A stretch of DNA of 60,000 bases from Polytrichum commune. Taxonomy: Eukaryota; Streptophyta; Polytrichopsida; Polytrichales; Polytrichaceae. The notes beneath the pieces were generated by a model, which searched no databases, was not told the DNA's origin, and saw only the letters and a program-made list of their open reading frames with translations. The DNA lies in assembly GCA_950295325.1 (NCBI GenBank), contig OX485805.1, positions 9,426,501 to 9,486,500 of the forward strand, given 5' to 3'. The stretch's first letter is position 1. Each line of letters opens with the position of its first letter. The translations under genes and the position numbers were made by a program. This document shows positions 1-12,099 of the stretch, in pieces.

Positions 1-119
1 CCGGGCTGCACACGCAACACAACGAGTGCACTCCAGCTACACGATGAACCTCGGGAGCAATGTATCTCCTTCCACACTGTGATCCACATGAGGTTGATGG
101 GTCTTAAGTGGCTCGTTTT

Positions 120-1074
120 CTTAATTGTTTTCTTAATAAGGTTGCTTGGTATGTGGTCTGGTGAGGATCAAAGAAGAAACATCATGAAGACACATGATGT
201 TTAAAAGAGACTGGACCACATCCTCAAATATTAATACCTGCTCTACACTCAATTGTGGACACAATTGGGAGGACCCATGTATCCAGTTAAGAAATCAACA
301 AACATGCACTTTCGATAATCATAATTAAACTAGATGAGGTCCAATTTTCAATCCAATTTTTGCAAATGTTTCATCATAGATTTGCTAATGCAACACGAGT
401 TTTGTTGTGTAAATCTAATCGGTAGGAGTTGGAGAACATGCAAAATGAACCAAATAACACCCACATACCTTATGCTTATGAAGTAAAGTGCACATAACTT
501 TCTCAATAGAGTCTCATAAACCCTACTTTGGCCTACTCTGAAGTGCGTTTTCTGCACATCTGCTAACTAGATAGAATGCGTGTGCAAGGCTACAGAAATG
601 TTTTCATAACCATTTTACACTTTTTGCAATTGCAAGCGTACATTCACTCCAGGGACGTGATTGCTTTAGTCCACACTCCAAAATCTGACACTAAGGATAT
701 GTGGGTGTTATTCAGCTACTTTTCTTAATCAGACACCTATATGTGATTGGTGTGTGGTTAGGTAAGGATCCAAGAACAAACACCATAATAACACATGATG
801 CTTAAAAGTGATTGGACTACGTCTTTGAGTTTTATTGACTACACCACACTCACCAATGAACACAATTGGGAGAACTTATGTTTTCAATTAAGGAATCAAT
901 AAACATGCACTTCCGATATCATAACCAAATCAGAAGAGGTCCGATTTTCAATTCATTTTTTTTGTTGATGTTTCATTGTACATTTGCTACCGCAACACAT
1001 GTTTCATTGTGTAATTCTAATCGACAAAAGTTGGAGAATATGAAAAACAAGTCAAATAACATCCACATACCTTA
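120..1074. repeat. Degenerate tandem duplication, period about 600 bp
   Basis: Two diverged direct copies lie at about 120-474 and 720-1074. Shared landmarks in the same order include ACACAATTGGGAG, ACATGCACTT, GAGGTCC and ACATACCTT. I see no convincing coding frame in either unit; the short open frames have no recognisable motif. Function is unknown. It may be part of an old transposon or a local duplication. Confidence 0.7.
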
Positions 1075-1854
1075 ACATTGTTTGCAAATCATTGAGTAAA
1101 CTTTGAGTAGTGGCTAGGTTATATCAATTACTTGGAGAACTCAGATGTCTCCTAAAAAACATCATTCATACCTTGTGAACATACTAATATGGGCCCATGC
1201 CGTCCCGACCCTTTGCACCCATACATATGACCCATCACTTTAGCATAGTCCCCCCACTTTCTGAAACGGTAGGGAATAGTCGGACGACAACCTTACCACC
1301 ACCACCACCACCACCATCTTGTCCTTTGTATAGTAGATGTCAACAAGCACAACTCTGTTGAGACTCTCATCCTCTTAGATGGGTGTGTCGAATCTCTCAT
1401 CTTCTTAGGTGAGATCTAAGAATCAACTATCATCTATATTAGAGAAGCTACATTGTTGTTGGACCTGTAGATTACAGAAACCAAAGTTTCGTATGTAGGA
1501 GACACTTGAACAGTATATAATTGTAGCACAAAACACAATGCAATCATCTCTTCAACTGATAATGCATCATCATGCAGTGTTTCATCAATATTGGCACAAA
1601 GTCATGACATTGTTCAGATAGAAATGAGGAAAAGTTGCTCTTATATGCGATCGTAAGTAGATGATTCAGGTCTTCATTTGTAAAGTGTAAGTTGATCAAT
1701 CAAGGTACCCTAATAACTCAACTCAGCATAAGCCACTTCAAACAAAGTGATGGCAAGGTTATGTGGCAGGTGGATTAAGGTAGAGGCAGCTAAATCCGTT
1801 ACCCCATAATAAACCGACACCTATATCCGCCTCCTAACTACCAATACCTACTTA

Positions 1855-1912
1855 CCTTAAACCGTCACTTGTGCTAATTTTGTGGCTGCGCCCGCCAAGT
1901 GACGGTTTAAGG
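1855..1912. repeat. Perfect 17-bp inverted repeat (hairpin)
   Basis: The arm CCTTAAACCGTCACTTG (1855-1871) is exactly reverse-complementary to 1896-1912, with a 24-base loop. It is followed at once by two near-identical 22-bp direct units (1913-1934 and 1935-1956) containing GCTAATTGGCACGCCACC. The arrangement looks like the end or core of a small mobile element rather than a transcription terminator. Confidence 0.75.
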
Positions 1913-3479
1913 TGCTAATTGGCACGCCACCTCATGCTAATTGGCACGCCACCCCATAGTGGAGATGCTAGGATTAGATACTATTTAGAATGGCCATTGC
2001 ACTAGGTTAGGTTGTTATTCCCGGACTTTTAGATTAGAAAATATGACAACATTATTCATTCCACCCATGCAACCTAGCTGGGTTGTTAGATATTAGGTGG
2101 CGGTTTAGGGTGTAAGGTAGGTTGACACTAGTATATTATGTGTCCGGATTTCAATGTTAGATCTTTTGTTTTCATGCTCATCTATCTAAGCGGAGGTTGC
2201 TTAGCTTTTACCTAAGTGATTAAGGGAGTTGATTAAGAGGCGGATCAGCGTGCATTAATGCATTCATGTTTTGGTTTAGGGTTGATTGAAAAGTGGCTGC
2301 TTAATTACATGCAATTAGTACTTTGAGGGTGATTAAGAATGATGTGCAAGAGTGATTAAGGTACTTTGAGGGCTTATTAAGTTACATATTAGGAGGTGAA
2401 TGAGAGGTTGATCCACGTGCAAGAGTGATTAGAATATTTGCTTTGACGGCTCATTAAGTTATTTATTAGGAGGTGATAGGAAGATTGATTTACATACAAG
2501 GGTGACCAATGCATGTAGTATAAGGAGGAGTTAAGGTCACATTTATTTTTTATTTTTTATTTTTTTTATTGAGCGATCAGGTATATCATTTCTTCTTATT
2601 GGCTATTCTTTTCATCGGCATTCATTCATTCTTTTCAACTTTATCATCCAGGTAATTTTTATCCCTTAACTATCTTAATTACATTATTAAGTAGATCTAT
2701 ATTTTTGTATGGATGATTTTTATTGTAAATATATATTTTTGCCTACTTATTGCATCTCTATCCCATTTGGATATAAATTCTAAACCATTAAACCTTTATT
2801 GCACTACCAATACCTCATTTATACTTAAATCTAACAAGTATCCAAAGTCTTTATCAAACCCCGAGTATTGGGTAAAAACCTTATTGATTATAACATCCGG
2901 CTATCTCAATGCATATAAAAAAACTTACTATGGAGATTTTCCAGTATGTTTTAGTTAAAAAGTTTTCACACACATTATTTATCCACTAGGTAATGACATG
3001 TTGGATAGTTATTGTCCCATCCCTAAATATCTTACTATTCATCTATCTTAACATCGGTTTTTAAAAAAAACTCCTTATACTCTCGAAATCAAGACTATAA
3101 GCAACCAATCCAAGGGCCGGAGTACAACAATTTTGAAGGTCGTAAAATTCTTGCCTCATGTCTAGGTACCGATAGGAAGATTGGTGTTTGAGGCTTAAAA
3201 CCTTCACTTTTAAATCATGCCATATCAACTCCAAAAAATGTTGCCATGTAAGCATCTATATCATCCTTAGGACCAATGACTTGGAACCCAATGTGAATAC
3301 TAGTTATAGAATAACAAATATATAATTAAATAATAAAACACACACTAATTTTCTAGGGAAAAAATAATTAATGTAGTCCAAGTTAATTCTCATGTGGAGA
3401 ACTATCGGGAGCTCTAGAAAGTTATTGCGCCCCACAATATTATAATTATTTAGTGTAATTCTCAATCACAAACTATCCC

Positions 3480-4140
3480 TCATAATTTGGGGATGAAAGT
3501 TGAGATGCAAAAGTCACTAGAGATCAAAGTGAATGTATATTTACTTTTAAGCAATCTCAAATGTATTGCTAATTGGGTTGACAATTGCATATATGTAGTC
3601 AAACCATGCATGCATAAGTTTAATATTTTGGGCATTTGTTACTTATGCTTAAGTTTTATTGCCCCTAGCCTTGTCCCCCCCCCCCCGAAACAATTACCAA
3701 TGGATTGGACCATGAAACTCATCTAGTTAGCAATTACAATCATGGAAAATGTCATTCTAAGTTTTGAGATTGGACTATATATGCAAAAGTTACTAGTGGC
3801 CAAATGAACATTTGTTTTATAGTTAAAAAAATCGCATAGAGGTTTCCCACTTATATTAACATTTGAACGTATAATGAAGGTCTAAATCAACATGTCGGTA
3901 GGTTATCATCGTCAATTGTTGCATGTCTTCCCAAGCTCTTGAGCTTGGTGCTTTTGCCTTAAGGTATATTTTAGCCATATGGTGGGCAAATGTGTTCCTC
4001 ATGAATTCATATGGACCGTTGAATTGGACTGAATTATCACGCCTAGTTAGCGATTGCCAATCATGCAAAGTACCATTCCAAAAATTGGGATCGGAATTGA
4101 GATGCCAAAGTTTATAGATCTCATAATGAAGGCGATTTTT
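3480..4140. repeat. Degenerate direct repeats, about 300 bp apart
   Basis: Related segments near 3480-3560, 3700-3800 and 4005-4110 share blocks such as CTAGTTAGC, AATCATG, a GAGATTGG-like block and ATGCMAAAGT in the same order. They are heavily diverged and non-coding. They sit just upstream of the transposase pseudogene. Confidence 0.5.
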
Positions 4141-4482
4141 GTAGTTAAGTGATCACATATGCCCTTCCAATTATGTTAACTAGATAATGTTGATGGTGTG
4201 AAGGCTTTGTTTTCGTAACCAACTTTTAGGCTTCGCTAAAGTTAAGTTGGAAAGGGGCATAAACTACACATACATATTAGATCTAAATCCATAATATAGA
4301 GTATTCTATTAATGATTGTCACTAAGATTCTAACCTACATACACCACAAAACTTAACATTTTTAGAATCTTTTGCATTGTTCGTGCCTTGACAAATTATG
4401 TGTTATACAAATGTGACACTAGTGAGCCGTCTCATTATTTGTGTGTACATATAATATTTAATAATTTTTAATAATATCTTAA

Positions 4483-7044
4483 TTGAATATATTGCGTGCA
4501 GACATGAGGGGGGCTAGGTCACATGCTGAAGACTATATTACAAGTTTGGATGAGCAAAGCGATCAATTTATTGATCATTTTCAAGGATCCGATGTGGCAA
4601 TTGAACCACTTATTGACGTGGAAGAGGAGAAAAGTGGAGAGGAGTCTGATTATGATCCACGCAGCGGGGATTGTTTTGCTGATTTTGCGCAGCTACCGGA
4701 GTCATCCCCTCAAGTTAACTCCTTGATAAGGGAGAACGCCAATGATGTGAATGGAATCAATGAGGGTGTTATGGCATCTCCGGAGATGTTGGTTGCTCGA
4801 GGTCGTCCGCTTGGTGGTCTAAGGGCTCGTGTAGTAGGAAATTCAAGCAATATCCAAATCCGTAATATTGATGGATTGCCCCCTGGTCCCAATGCAGCTA
4901 GGGCTAGAGCGGCTCACACTAGTGCACTAGGCGGGCATGTTTTTGGTGTTAGCCCAGTTATGAATGGTACAAGTTCTGAACGTACAGGTGTAAAACTTAG
5001 AAAAAATGGGAACTGGACGGATGAAGATCTAAATGCAGCCATGCTTGCAATTGATGATGGTGTTCCTATTAAAACAGTGGCTAGACTTTATGGAATTCCC
5101 ACAACGTCTTTACGTGACCATGTTTTCGGGAAAACATTAAGTAGAAAACGTGGCAAATCGGGGGTGTTATCATCTGAGGAGGAGAATGAACTAGTAAACT
5201 GGATTTTCAAAATGCAAACACTAGGTCATCCAATTACCTTAAGTCAATGCCGATTGAAGATGGCTGAAATCACCTAAGATCGTGACACACCTTTTACCAA
5301 TGGCATTCCCGGTCTAGGGTGGGTAAAGTGGTTCAAAGCACGGAATCCGACTTTGATACTTAGAGTAGCGCAAGGATTGGAGCAGTCCAGGGCAAAGGGT
5401 TTATGCCCTGAGAATGTTGCATCTTTGTATGATAATTTACAGGATATGTACACAAGACACAAATATCCGGAAACTCACATTTGGAACTGTGATGAGTCCG
5501 GGGCCCATGCAGGGAGGAATGGCGGGGGACGTGTTTTGGCTAAAAAGGGAATATGGAGTGTACATACTGTCACTCCCGATGAGAGAGAATGGTTGTCAGT
5601 ATTGTCATGCATCAATGCTTCCGGTTCTAGTATTCCTAATTTTTATATATTCAAGGGTAGGTCATTTAGGCGGAATTTTAGAATTAGGTGTGAGGAGGAG
5701 CTTGTATGGCTATGCAAAAAAAAGCGTGGATGACGGGAACATTATTCAACGAGTGGATTAACCACTTTTTACATCACGTTGGTATAATGTATGGCATTTC
5801 TACCGAAAATCGTCATTTACTGATAATGGATGGGCACAACTCCCATGTTACTATAGATGTTGCGCATACGGCCCGAAAAGTAGGTCTAGACCTTCTTACC
5901 ATTCCTAGCCACACATCTCATGTTACACAACCTTTGGATGTTAGTATTTTCAAACCGTTCAAAACGGCCTTTAGAAAATATCGGGATTTTTGGACCATTA
6001 GAAACAAGGGTAAGGATGCCGCAAAGGAGGACCTAGCCCAATGGGTGTCATTGGCCTTGAAAAAGGCCATGACTCCAACAAATATTAAAAAATGATTTAG
6101 CGCGACTGGTATTTGGCCTTTAAATCGGACAGCCATGGATGACAAGATGGGGCCCAGCAAAGTGTTTGTAAATATTCCGGATGTGGTTGATGAAGAAGAG
6201 GTAGATGATGAGTATGTGGAGGAGGTGCTCGGAGAAAGGGTACGTGAAACTCAAGGAGGTGGAAATCAGTATATGGTGGCAGTGAGAGATGATGAGGGAG
6301 AGACAATGCATACAGTGCACGAGGGGGTAGAGATGGGGGCGCAAATTACCGACGAGGTAAATATGATTTCACAAGAGTTGGATGGAGTTGACATGAACGC
6401 AGCATTAAGGTTAACTTCGATTTTGGCCCTTCCACAAACAGCGGTGATTCCTCGACGGAATCGTGGCACTCCGCTTATAGATTATTCAAAGTCTATAATT
6501 ATGATTAGTGATAATTACATTACTGCTTTAGAACAAAAGCAAGAGAGACGTGAGGAGGTAGCAAGAGAAAAAGAGAAAAGAAAAGCTGACCTTGAGATTA
6601 ATAAAAGTCGAAAGGCACAAGAAAAAAGACAAAAGGCAGAGGAGAAGAAGGTTAGGGCCAAAGAACGTGCGGAAGAATATGGAGTAATGTGGCCAGTTAA
6701 ACGATGCACTGAAGTTGGGGTAAAATTGCATGAGGCAATAAAGGCTAATGCACCTCTTGGTAGGGGGGCCTACCGGGCCCCATGTTGTGGTACAATACAT
6801 CCATTGTTTCAGTTGAACCAAAAAATGAGCATGTGGAGGAGGGCTATGAAAAAAAAAGGAATACCCAGTGAGAAATTATGCCCATTGCAAGAGCCTATTT
6901 GGGTGCATTACCCTGGAGCCCCTCGTAGAGAGTGGCTAGTAACAGGATCATCGTTACCACCTATGGCCCAACACACTCCAAACAACCATCTCCTTGGTCA
7001 AATTACCAACGTGGGCGGTGAAAATTCTATCTCCGATAGTCAAG
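4483..7044 (+). pseudogene. pogo/CENP-B-like transposase pseudogene (DDE superfamily)
   Basis: A cut-and-paste transposase of the pogo/Tigger/CENP-B type. The likely start is ATG 4504, directly after a GCAG acceptor-like site. A psq/CENP-B helix-turn-helix region lies around 4990-5270. The catalytic part follows: NCDESG (first Asp, near 5490), IMDGHNSH (second Asp, near 5830), QPLDVSIFKPF (third acidic position, near 5935), then TGIWPLN. A charged Lys/Glu-rich tail (6530-6700) runs to a possible donor at 7044. Three lesions are visible: an in-frame TAA at 5275-5277, a one-base loss near 5697-5701 that moves the reading frame, and an in-frame TGA at 6093-6095. The rest reads through well, so decay looks fairly recent. 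It is probably not functional here. I could not define the element's terminal repeats. Confidence 0.88.
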
Positions 7045-7287
7045 GTATGATTTTCAACCTTTATGTGCACTTTGTTAAAATTTACGTCTTGCTAAACTAC
7101 AAAAGAAGGTATGTTAGATTAACTTGTATATTCTTTCATAATTTTATTTTAGACAATTATAATAAAAATGACTACACCCTAATCTCGATAATGCCACCCT
7201 TGTTAATAGAACACCTTCATATTGTCACCTAAAAGTTTGAAACCCATTTCCATAGTGTAAAATTCCCTCATTATTATCCCTATCACC

Positions 7288-8107
7288 CTTGATAATGTCA
7301 CTAATTTTTCCAAAATTTGTAGTGTAAGTGTGATAATAACAAGTAATATGGATGAAAAAGGCCGGATGGACAACAAATTTTATGGATGACGTCGCCATCT
7401 TCACCTACCTTTCGGCAAATCAATATGACATTAGAAGCTTCTTTGTCTCTACACTAAATAGGTAGATTAGTGTTGGAAGCACTAATAGTCAACGAAAACG
7501 CTATTTGTCAATTGTCTTCATAGTGTTAGAACACTAAATGTCAACTCTAATACTATTTGTACCAATTAGTAACTTTGAATATTTACAAAAGCGCATTTAG
7601 TGTTAGATGACATTATTTGTAAATCTTCAAATGAAGAATTGGAGGTATAATATGAGAGCCTCAAAGAAAATGTAATATGCTAGGAATTTGATATTACAAC
7701 ATTTAAACTTAAGGGAACTCAACTTTGACAATGCAAAATAAAGTGTATTTTATCAACACTATACTTTCAATTAACATTTAGTGTTTTGGGTAATTATTGG
7801 CTCTAACACTAATCTTCATCTATCACTAATATACCTATTTAATGTAGTGAGAGGTCTTTACCTAATCTCAATGACACATTATGATGTGTTCTTATTGTTA
7901 TTCACAATTTTGAATTAGATTTTACATTAAAAAACATTGAAGTCTTGTATTTGTTATTTTCTGTTTTACATTGTAATGTTATTTAGATTTTCCACATATT
8001 TTTGTGATAATATCACATTATGCACAAAATGTGACATTATCCATTATGCCACACCTTGTTTATACCACATTTTTTGGTGAAACGGAAGGTGTGACATTAT
8101 CAAGGTT
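7288..8107. repeat. Possible terminal-inverted-repeat element, about 820 bp
   Basis: CCTTGATAATGTCAC at the left (from about 7288) is matched by its reverse complement GTGACATTATCAAGG ending near 8107. The interior is AT-rich and non-coding. Related but weaker copies of the same motif occur near 7190 and 8030, so the true ends are uncertain. It may be a non-autonomous DNA transposon or part of the neighbouring pogo-like element. Confidence 0.4.
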
Positions 8108-9683
8108 AGGATGTATTAGAAATTAACTATTTAAGACAATCTAACTTAATGGAAGTGTAAATTCATTGCAAAATTAAATGGGTTGTTGTGATGACCATTT
8201 GGAGTAACTTGATTGTGTTTTGTACTAACTTCTTGGTAATTAACCGATGGTGAAAACGCAGGTTGTTACCCAAGGACAAGGTTGTTGCCAAGGGGGTAGG
8301 CCCACAAAGTCAAAGGGGTTGGTTCATGATACGAAGGAGATTAATATATGTCATGTAGGTATAGTGGTTAAAGTGTAGGGCCCGCTTGGTAGGCTCACTA
8401 GGTTGGTATCTTGGCACGCTCCACTAGGATTGGTTCATTATTAGACAAGGGTTGGTTTAAGGCCTTGGATGGTGGGGCTTCATGAGAGCATGAGCTCGGT
8501 TCCCGGTGTAAAGTAGGCCTAGTATGTATTTAGTAGAGGTTGAGGTTATATAATAAATGAGGTAGTCCTCGTGTCTCTCCCTCACTTTACTTGCCCGGCC
8601 TAGCTAGTGGAATTAAGAAGCTACTAGTTCTGACTTTGACAATTCATAGAATATTATACTTTCATCAAAAAAATGTTTTTTTTCTTTGAGGCCAATTTGG
8701 GTTGAAATGCTAATATGATGCACTATTTTTTTCCCCTGTGGCATGGCCACATGTGTATGCAATGGCTTAAAGTGTTGGTTTAAGCACCCTCTACCTTATG
8801 TGCCAAGCCGAAATGTTGGTTCCATGATGATGTAAGGGCACACAAATAACAAAGGATTCTTTTGATTTTTATGTAGTGGTTTAGTTTCTAATTCTGGTTG
8901 GGATGACAAGACCTTGGATCTTGAGGCAGCCTGTGATACACTCCAATGTCCCACTATTATTCTCTGGGAAGGCCTACAATAGCTGATGGATTTCAGCCAT
9001 CGTCAGTTTCTGGGTCTCATCTTCGAATTTCACACCAAACGTGACCAGCAATGTATCTCGATGTGAGATGGGGGGATTGGCATGGGGTAATAGAAGTGGA
9101 TCAAAACAACAATCTTCTATTGGTCTTTTGGTTCATTCAACTATGTGAGATGTGACACTTGCAGGTTAACTTGAACCAATCTCTGGATAGTTGCATGTCC
9201 AAAGTGATAAGGAAAAATGACTCCCAAATAGGTCAGCCACCGCAACACTTAGATGCTTGAGAAATGGAAGGCAGATGTGTGCACACTAATTATAGAACCA
9301 CCTTTTTCACAAGAACTTCCCCTTTGCACTTGATTCTTGTGAACGGGAAATACTTCATTTTGGCCATGACATGGATACCTTTCTCCTTTTCTTCCATTTG
9401 ACAAATCTTCTGGCATAAGAGAGGGGTACTAAGAGGAAATTAATCAAGTTCCGATTGACAAACGAACTTAAAATAATGGCACATGCACCAAGGATTTCGA
9501 AATGAGCTTTTGGTTTCATGGATATATAGTGTTCATTTTGGGTGCCTTCTAGTGATCATTTTGTAGGCACACTAAGTTCTCTTACATGCTATCATCCAAA
9601 ATAAAGAAAAACAAAACAACGGGGAGGAATATTTTTATTAACCACCTTGATGATAACTCTTAATTTGGTCATGTGAGGTGAAT
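8108..9683. other. No recognised gene
   Basis: Nothing I can assign. On the minus strand about 8990-9100 there is a coding-like stretch (contains LLVTFGVKFEDETQKL) that ends at a stop, perhaps an exon relic of unknown origin. A TATATAA at about 8557 sits in an otherwise uninformative stretch. Confidence 0.4.
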
Positions 9684-10036
9684 GTACACTCTAAACTCTG
9701 TAATATCACCCTCCTTAATGTCACTCCTTCTCTTATATATTGAAACCCTAGGGAACGGATGTTCTCAAATTAAATCTCACTCTTTGTTGTCACGTTTCCC
9801 TCCCAAATATCATGGATTTTGACATTAAAACAAACCATCAAAGAATTCAAGCCACACACCCACATGCATCACCACATTGTCATCATTGTAATTATTGTCC
9901 TTATTACAATGTTGACTTTGTGTTACTCCATAATGTCACGTGCTACACTAACTCTCTTTTATCCATGTTAACACTACATAACTCCTTCAGCACTTTGGTT
10001 GCCACAAGCGTGATATTACGGAGTTTAGAGTGTACA
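9684..10036 (+). mobile_element. Miniature inverted-repeat element, family A copy 1
   Basis: The terminal inverted repeats are about 24 bp: the left end CACTCTAAACTCTGTAATAT pairs with a nearly identical reverse complement at the right end (about 22 of 24 positions). Both ends abut TA, which would fit a TA target duplication of the mariner/Stowaway type. A diverged inverted copy is at 28793-29141 and an end fragment at 24555-24618. There is no transposase; the open frame inside has no motif. Confidence 0.75.
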
Positions 10037-10107
10037 CCTTTAATCCAATTTGGGACATTGAACTCCACAATATTAAACTATTCAGTGAAGATGCTAGAAA
10101 GACATAA

Positions 10108-10252
10108 CATTACTCAACGTACAACTCTCGTTCCGTGGGCCCTCATAATATAACATTGAAATACTCAAAATGTTGTACAAGGAGACTCAAATTCAAATTG
10201 AACTCCCAACACCTCACTGTTATATTATGAGGCCCCACATCACTGAGTAATG
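10108..10252. repeat. Small fold-back element, about 145 bp
   Basis: The segment GTGGGCCCTCATAATATAAC at 10135-10154 is inverted at 10219-10238 with one mismatch or so, and outer CATTACTC / GAGTAATG ends extend the pairing to 10108 and 10252. It lies about 70 bp from the family A element. A hairpin-forming miniature element is the likely explanation. Confidence 0.65.
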
Positions 10253-10816
10253 GTATGGACCGCTCTTGAGAATCTACAAATAATTTACAAAAGATATAAT
10301 GACTCGACTTGTGCAAGCGCACTGAACGTCCTCTGCATTTTGTGCTCGTCTCGTCTTCACCACATTTTTGTTAAACTCCAATCTTCCATTGCAATGCCAG
10401 TGAGGATAAACTAAGCCATACTGTCAAACATGTTAATTTTTTGTCACCCTCATACTTTGGTAGTTCTTGTTAGTCACAGGCTTGCAGAAAGACACATACC
10501 GGCATAGAATTCAAGCTCCAGGCACCTCCTAAGAGTCTCTCAGTGGTGAAGGGAGATGTGATGTTCATTGGTAGCTTGCAGAACATCATCGGCTGGAAAC
10601 ATGACAAAACATTTGCTAAAATCCATGAACATTAAACACAGAAGATGGATGGTGACAATTACCTCGAGAATGGTAGAGCAGCTCAAGTAATTGTCTGCTG
10701 AAATAGATAGGTCGTATGACAGAAATAATTTCGACTCCTAAGTTGCTACTCTTTGTTTCTTGTGACTACGTCATATTAATGTCAGTGCCATGTAAATTAC
10801 TGGATAAAGACTAATC
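10253..10816. other. No recognised gene; one exon/donor-like segment
   Basis: Mostly unassigned. On the minus strand, near 10496-10560, a short coding-like stretch ends in a GGTATGTGTCTTTCTGCAAG donor-like sequence. The same donor-like sequence recurs at three places in 13.86-14.19 kb, so this may be a distant member of that repeat set. Confidence 0.35.
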
Positions 10817-11310
10817 CGTTACATCGTTTATGGTATTTATGCGTATGTTCAATAGTGTTATGAGGTGTATTCTAAATTGCACAATGGTCTACAAGCTGAC
10901 TAAAGTGTACACAAATGACACTTGACATTACTATGTTCAAAAATATCTTCCTCTTGCATACTAAAATGTAAACATATGACACTTGCCATTGGTATGCTCA
11001 ATGAGAAATTTCCCCTTGCATACTAATAACACAGAACTATCATCAAAAATATCCCAACATAATACGATAAATGTCATACTGTGAATGACAAATAGTATGG
11101 CTGGGGTGAACCAACCCGTACATTGGTTCCTTGGAGGCAAGGGTTTAGGCATCCAACAAGGAACAAGTGTATGAGTTGGTTCACCCAAATCCAAATAGTA
11201 TCATGTTGGCAATTAGCAGACGTGACACTTTGAGACCTCTAGGCATCAGGTTTAAGCCTTGACAAATAGTGTACGTGACACTAAATACCATAAACGGTGC
11301 AGTGTACATG
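10817..11310 (+). mobile_element. Terminal-inverted-repeat element, family B copy 1
   Basis: CGTTTATGGTATTTA at the left end is inverted at the right end (ACTAAATACCATAAACGGTG). The internal sequence matches, in inverted orientation, 56736-57237 near the other end of the window, including the block TCCTCTTGCAT and the flanking ATGTAAACATATGA. It carries a nested 93-bp element at 11099-11191; the family copy at 56.8 kb lacks it. Boundaries are approximate and no transposase is present. Confidence 0.7.
11099..11191 (+). mobile_element. 93-bp Mutator-like miniature element nested in family B
   Basis: It is flanked by perfect 10-bp direct repeats CAAATAGTAT (11089-11098 and 11192-11201). Its ends are inverted, GGGTGAACCAAC on the left against GTTGGTTCACCC on the right. 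The corresponding site in the family B copy at about 56830 has no insert, which confirms the insertion and its duplication length. A 9-11 bp duplication fits Mutator-like elements. A second copy is nested in another element at about 42334-42426. Confidence 0.85.
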
Positions 11311-11339
11311 TTAACATGGTCAGTTCAAATTCTACACCA

Positions 11340-12080
11340 CTATGGATAACTTGTTGGAACCACCTGAGAGGTTTGCAATCTCCCACAAGTTCCCTAGATT
11401 AGTCTCTTGTCCATATGAAATACATGATGAAACTCTTGCGACTGTTTATTTCATGCACACATAGGAGAACATTGATCCCGTCATCAGCATCAAAACTCAA
11501 GCTAAGTGGAGATTGATGAGAATAAAATTATTATCCAGTCTGAATCCACGTGTGGTCATTTCATGTTACCATCAATCAAATACTGTGATTGGTATAACCT
11601 CCAAACAGAGGGATTCATACCAACATGTTCCGGAACAAACCTGAGTGGATCCTCAAAAGGAACTTCGGATTCAATGTGAAGAAACTCAGATGATTGCAGA
11701 TATATCTCAAGAGCAAAAAACTCGAAATACCATTTCATATCATTGTGCACACAGAGAAAAACTTCATGAACTTCAGTTCCAGAAGATCCACTCAAGGCAT
11801 GAAGATGATGATGATGATGATGATGGTCATGGTCAATTGCATCTACAACTTGTAGTCTCTCAGAAGCTCGTGGTTGTAACAAAACTCTTCGCGGCCATCT
11901 GTGTGCAAACCCGGAACACCTCTCAACCTGTTCTCCTTCACATCGAAGAAGGCATTTGATGACATCTCGTGATCATCCTTCACTTTTGGATTGAAAAAAT
12001 CGCCTTGCAGCAGGACTGTTGCGAGCCGCGGCCAGGGCGAATTACAAACTTTGTGGATGATTGATTGATTGATGAACACA
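11340..12080 (-). other. Coding-like segments, possibly exons of an unassigned gene
   Basis: On the minus strand the open stretch read from about 12010 to 11846 contains NAFFDVKENRLRGVPG and DGREEFCYNHELLRDY, which looks like genuine protein. A second open stretch in another frame (11882 to 11556) holds a run of seven His codons and then VFLCVHNDMKWYFEFFALE. A weakly similar VLLCVHE segment lies near 11430-11470. They follow the His-rich ORF on the same strand and could be downstream exons of one gene. I cannot define splice sites or name the product, and a decayed gene is equally possible. Confidence 0.35.
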
Positions 12081-12099
12081 CGCGCAGAATTTTATGATC

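Larger units (their letters stand above)
1075..4482. other. Non-coding, repeat-rich stretch
   Basis: AT-rich with no recognisable gene. It contains a short CAC-type triplet run near 1290-1318, the inverted repeat at 1855-1912, a 22-bp direct repeat, a 12-base C run at 3675-3686, and degenerate repeats at 3480-4140. The last part lies directly upstream of the transposase pseudogene and may belong to that element, but I could not define its terminus. Confidence 0.6.
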
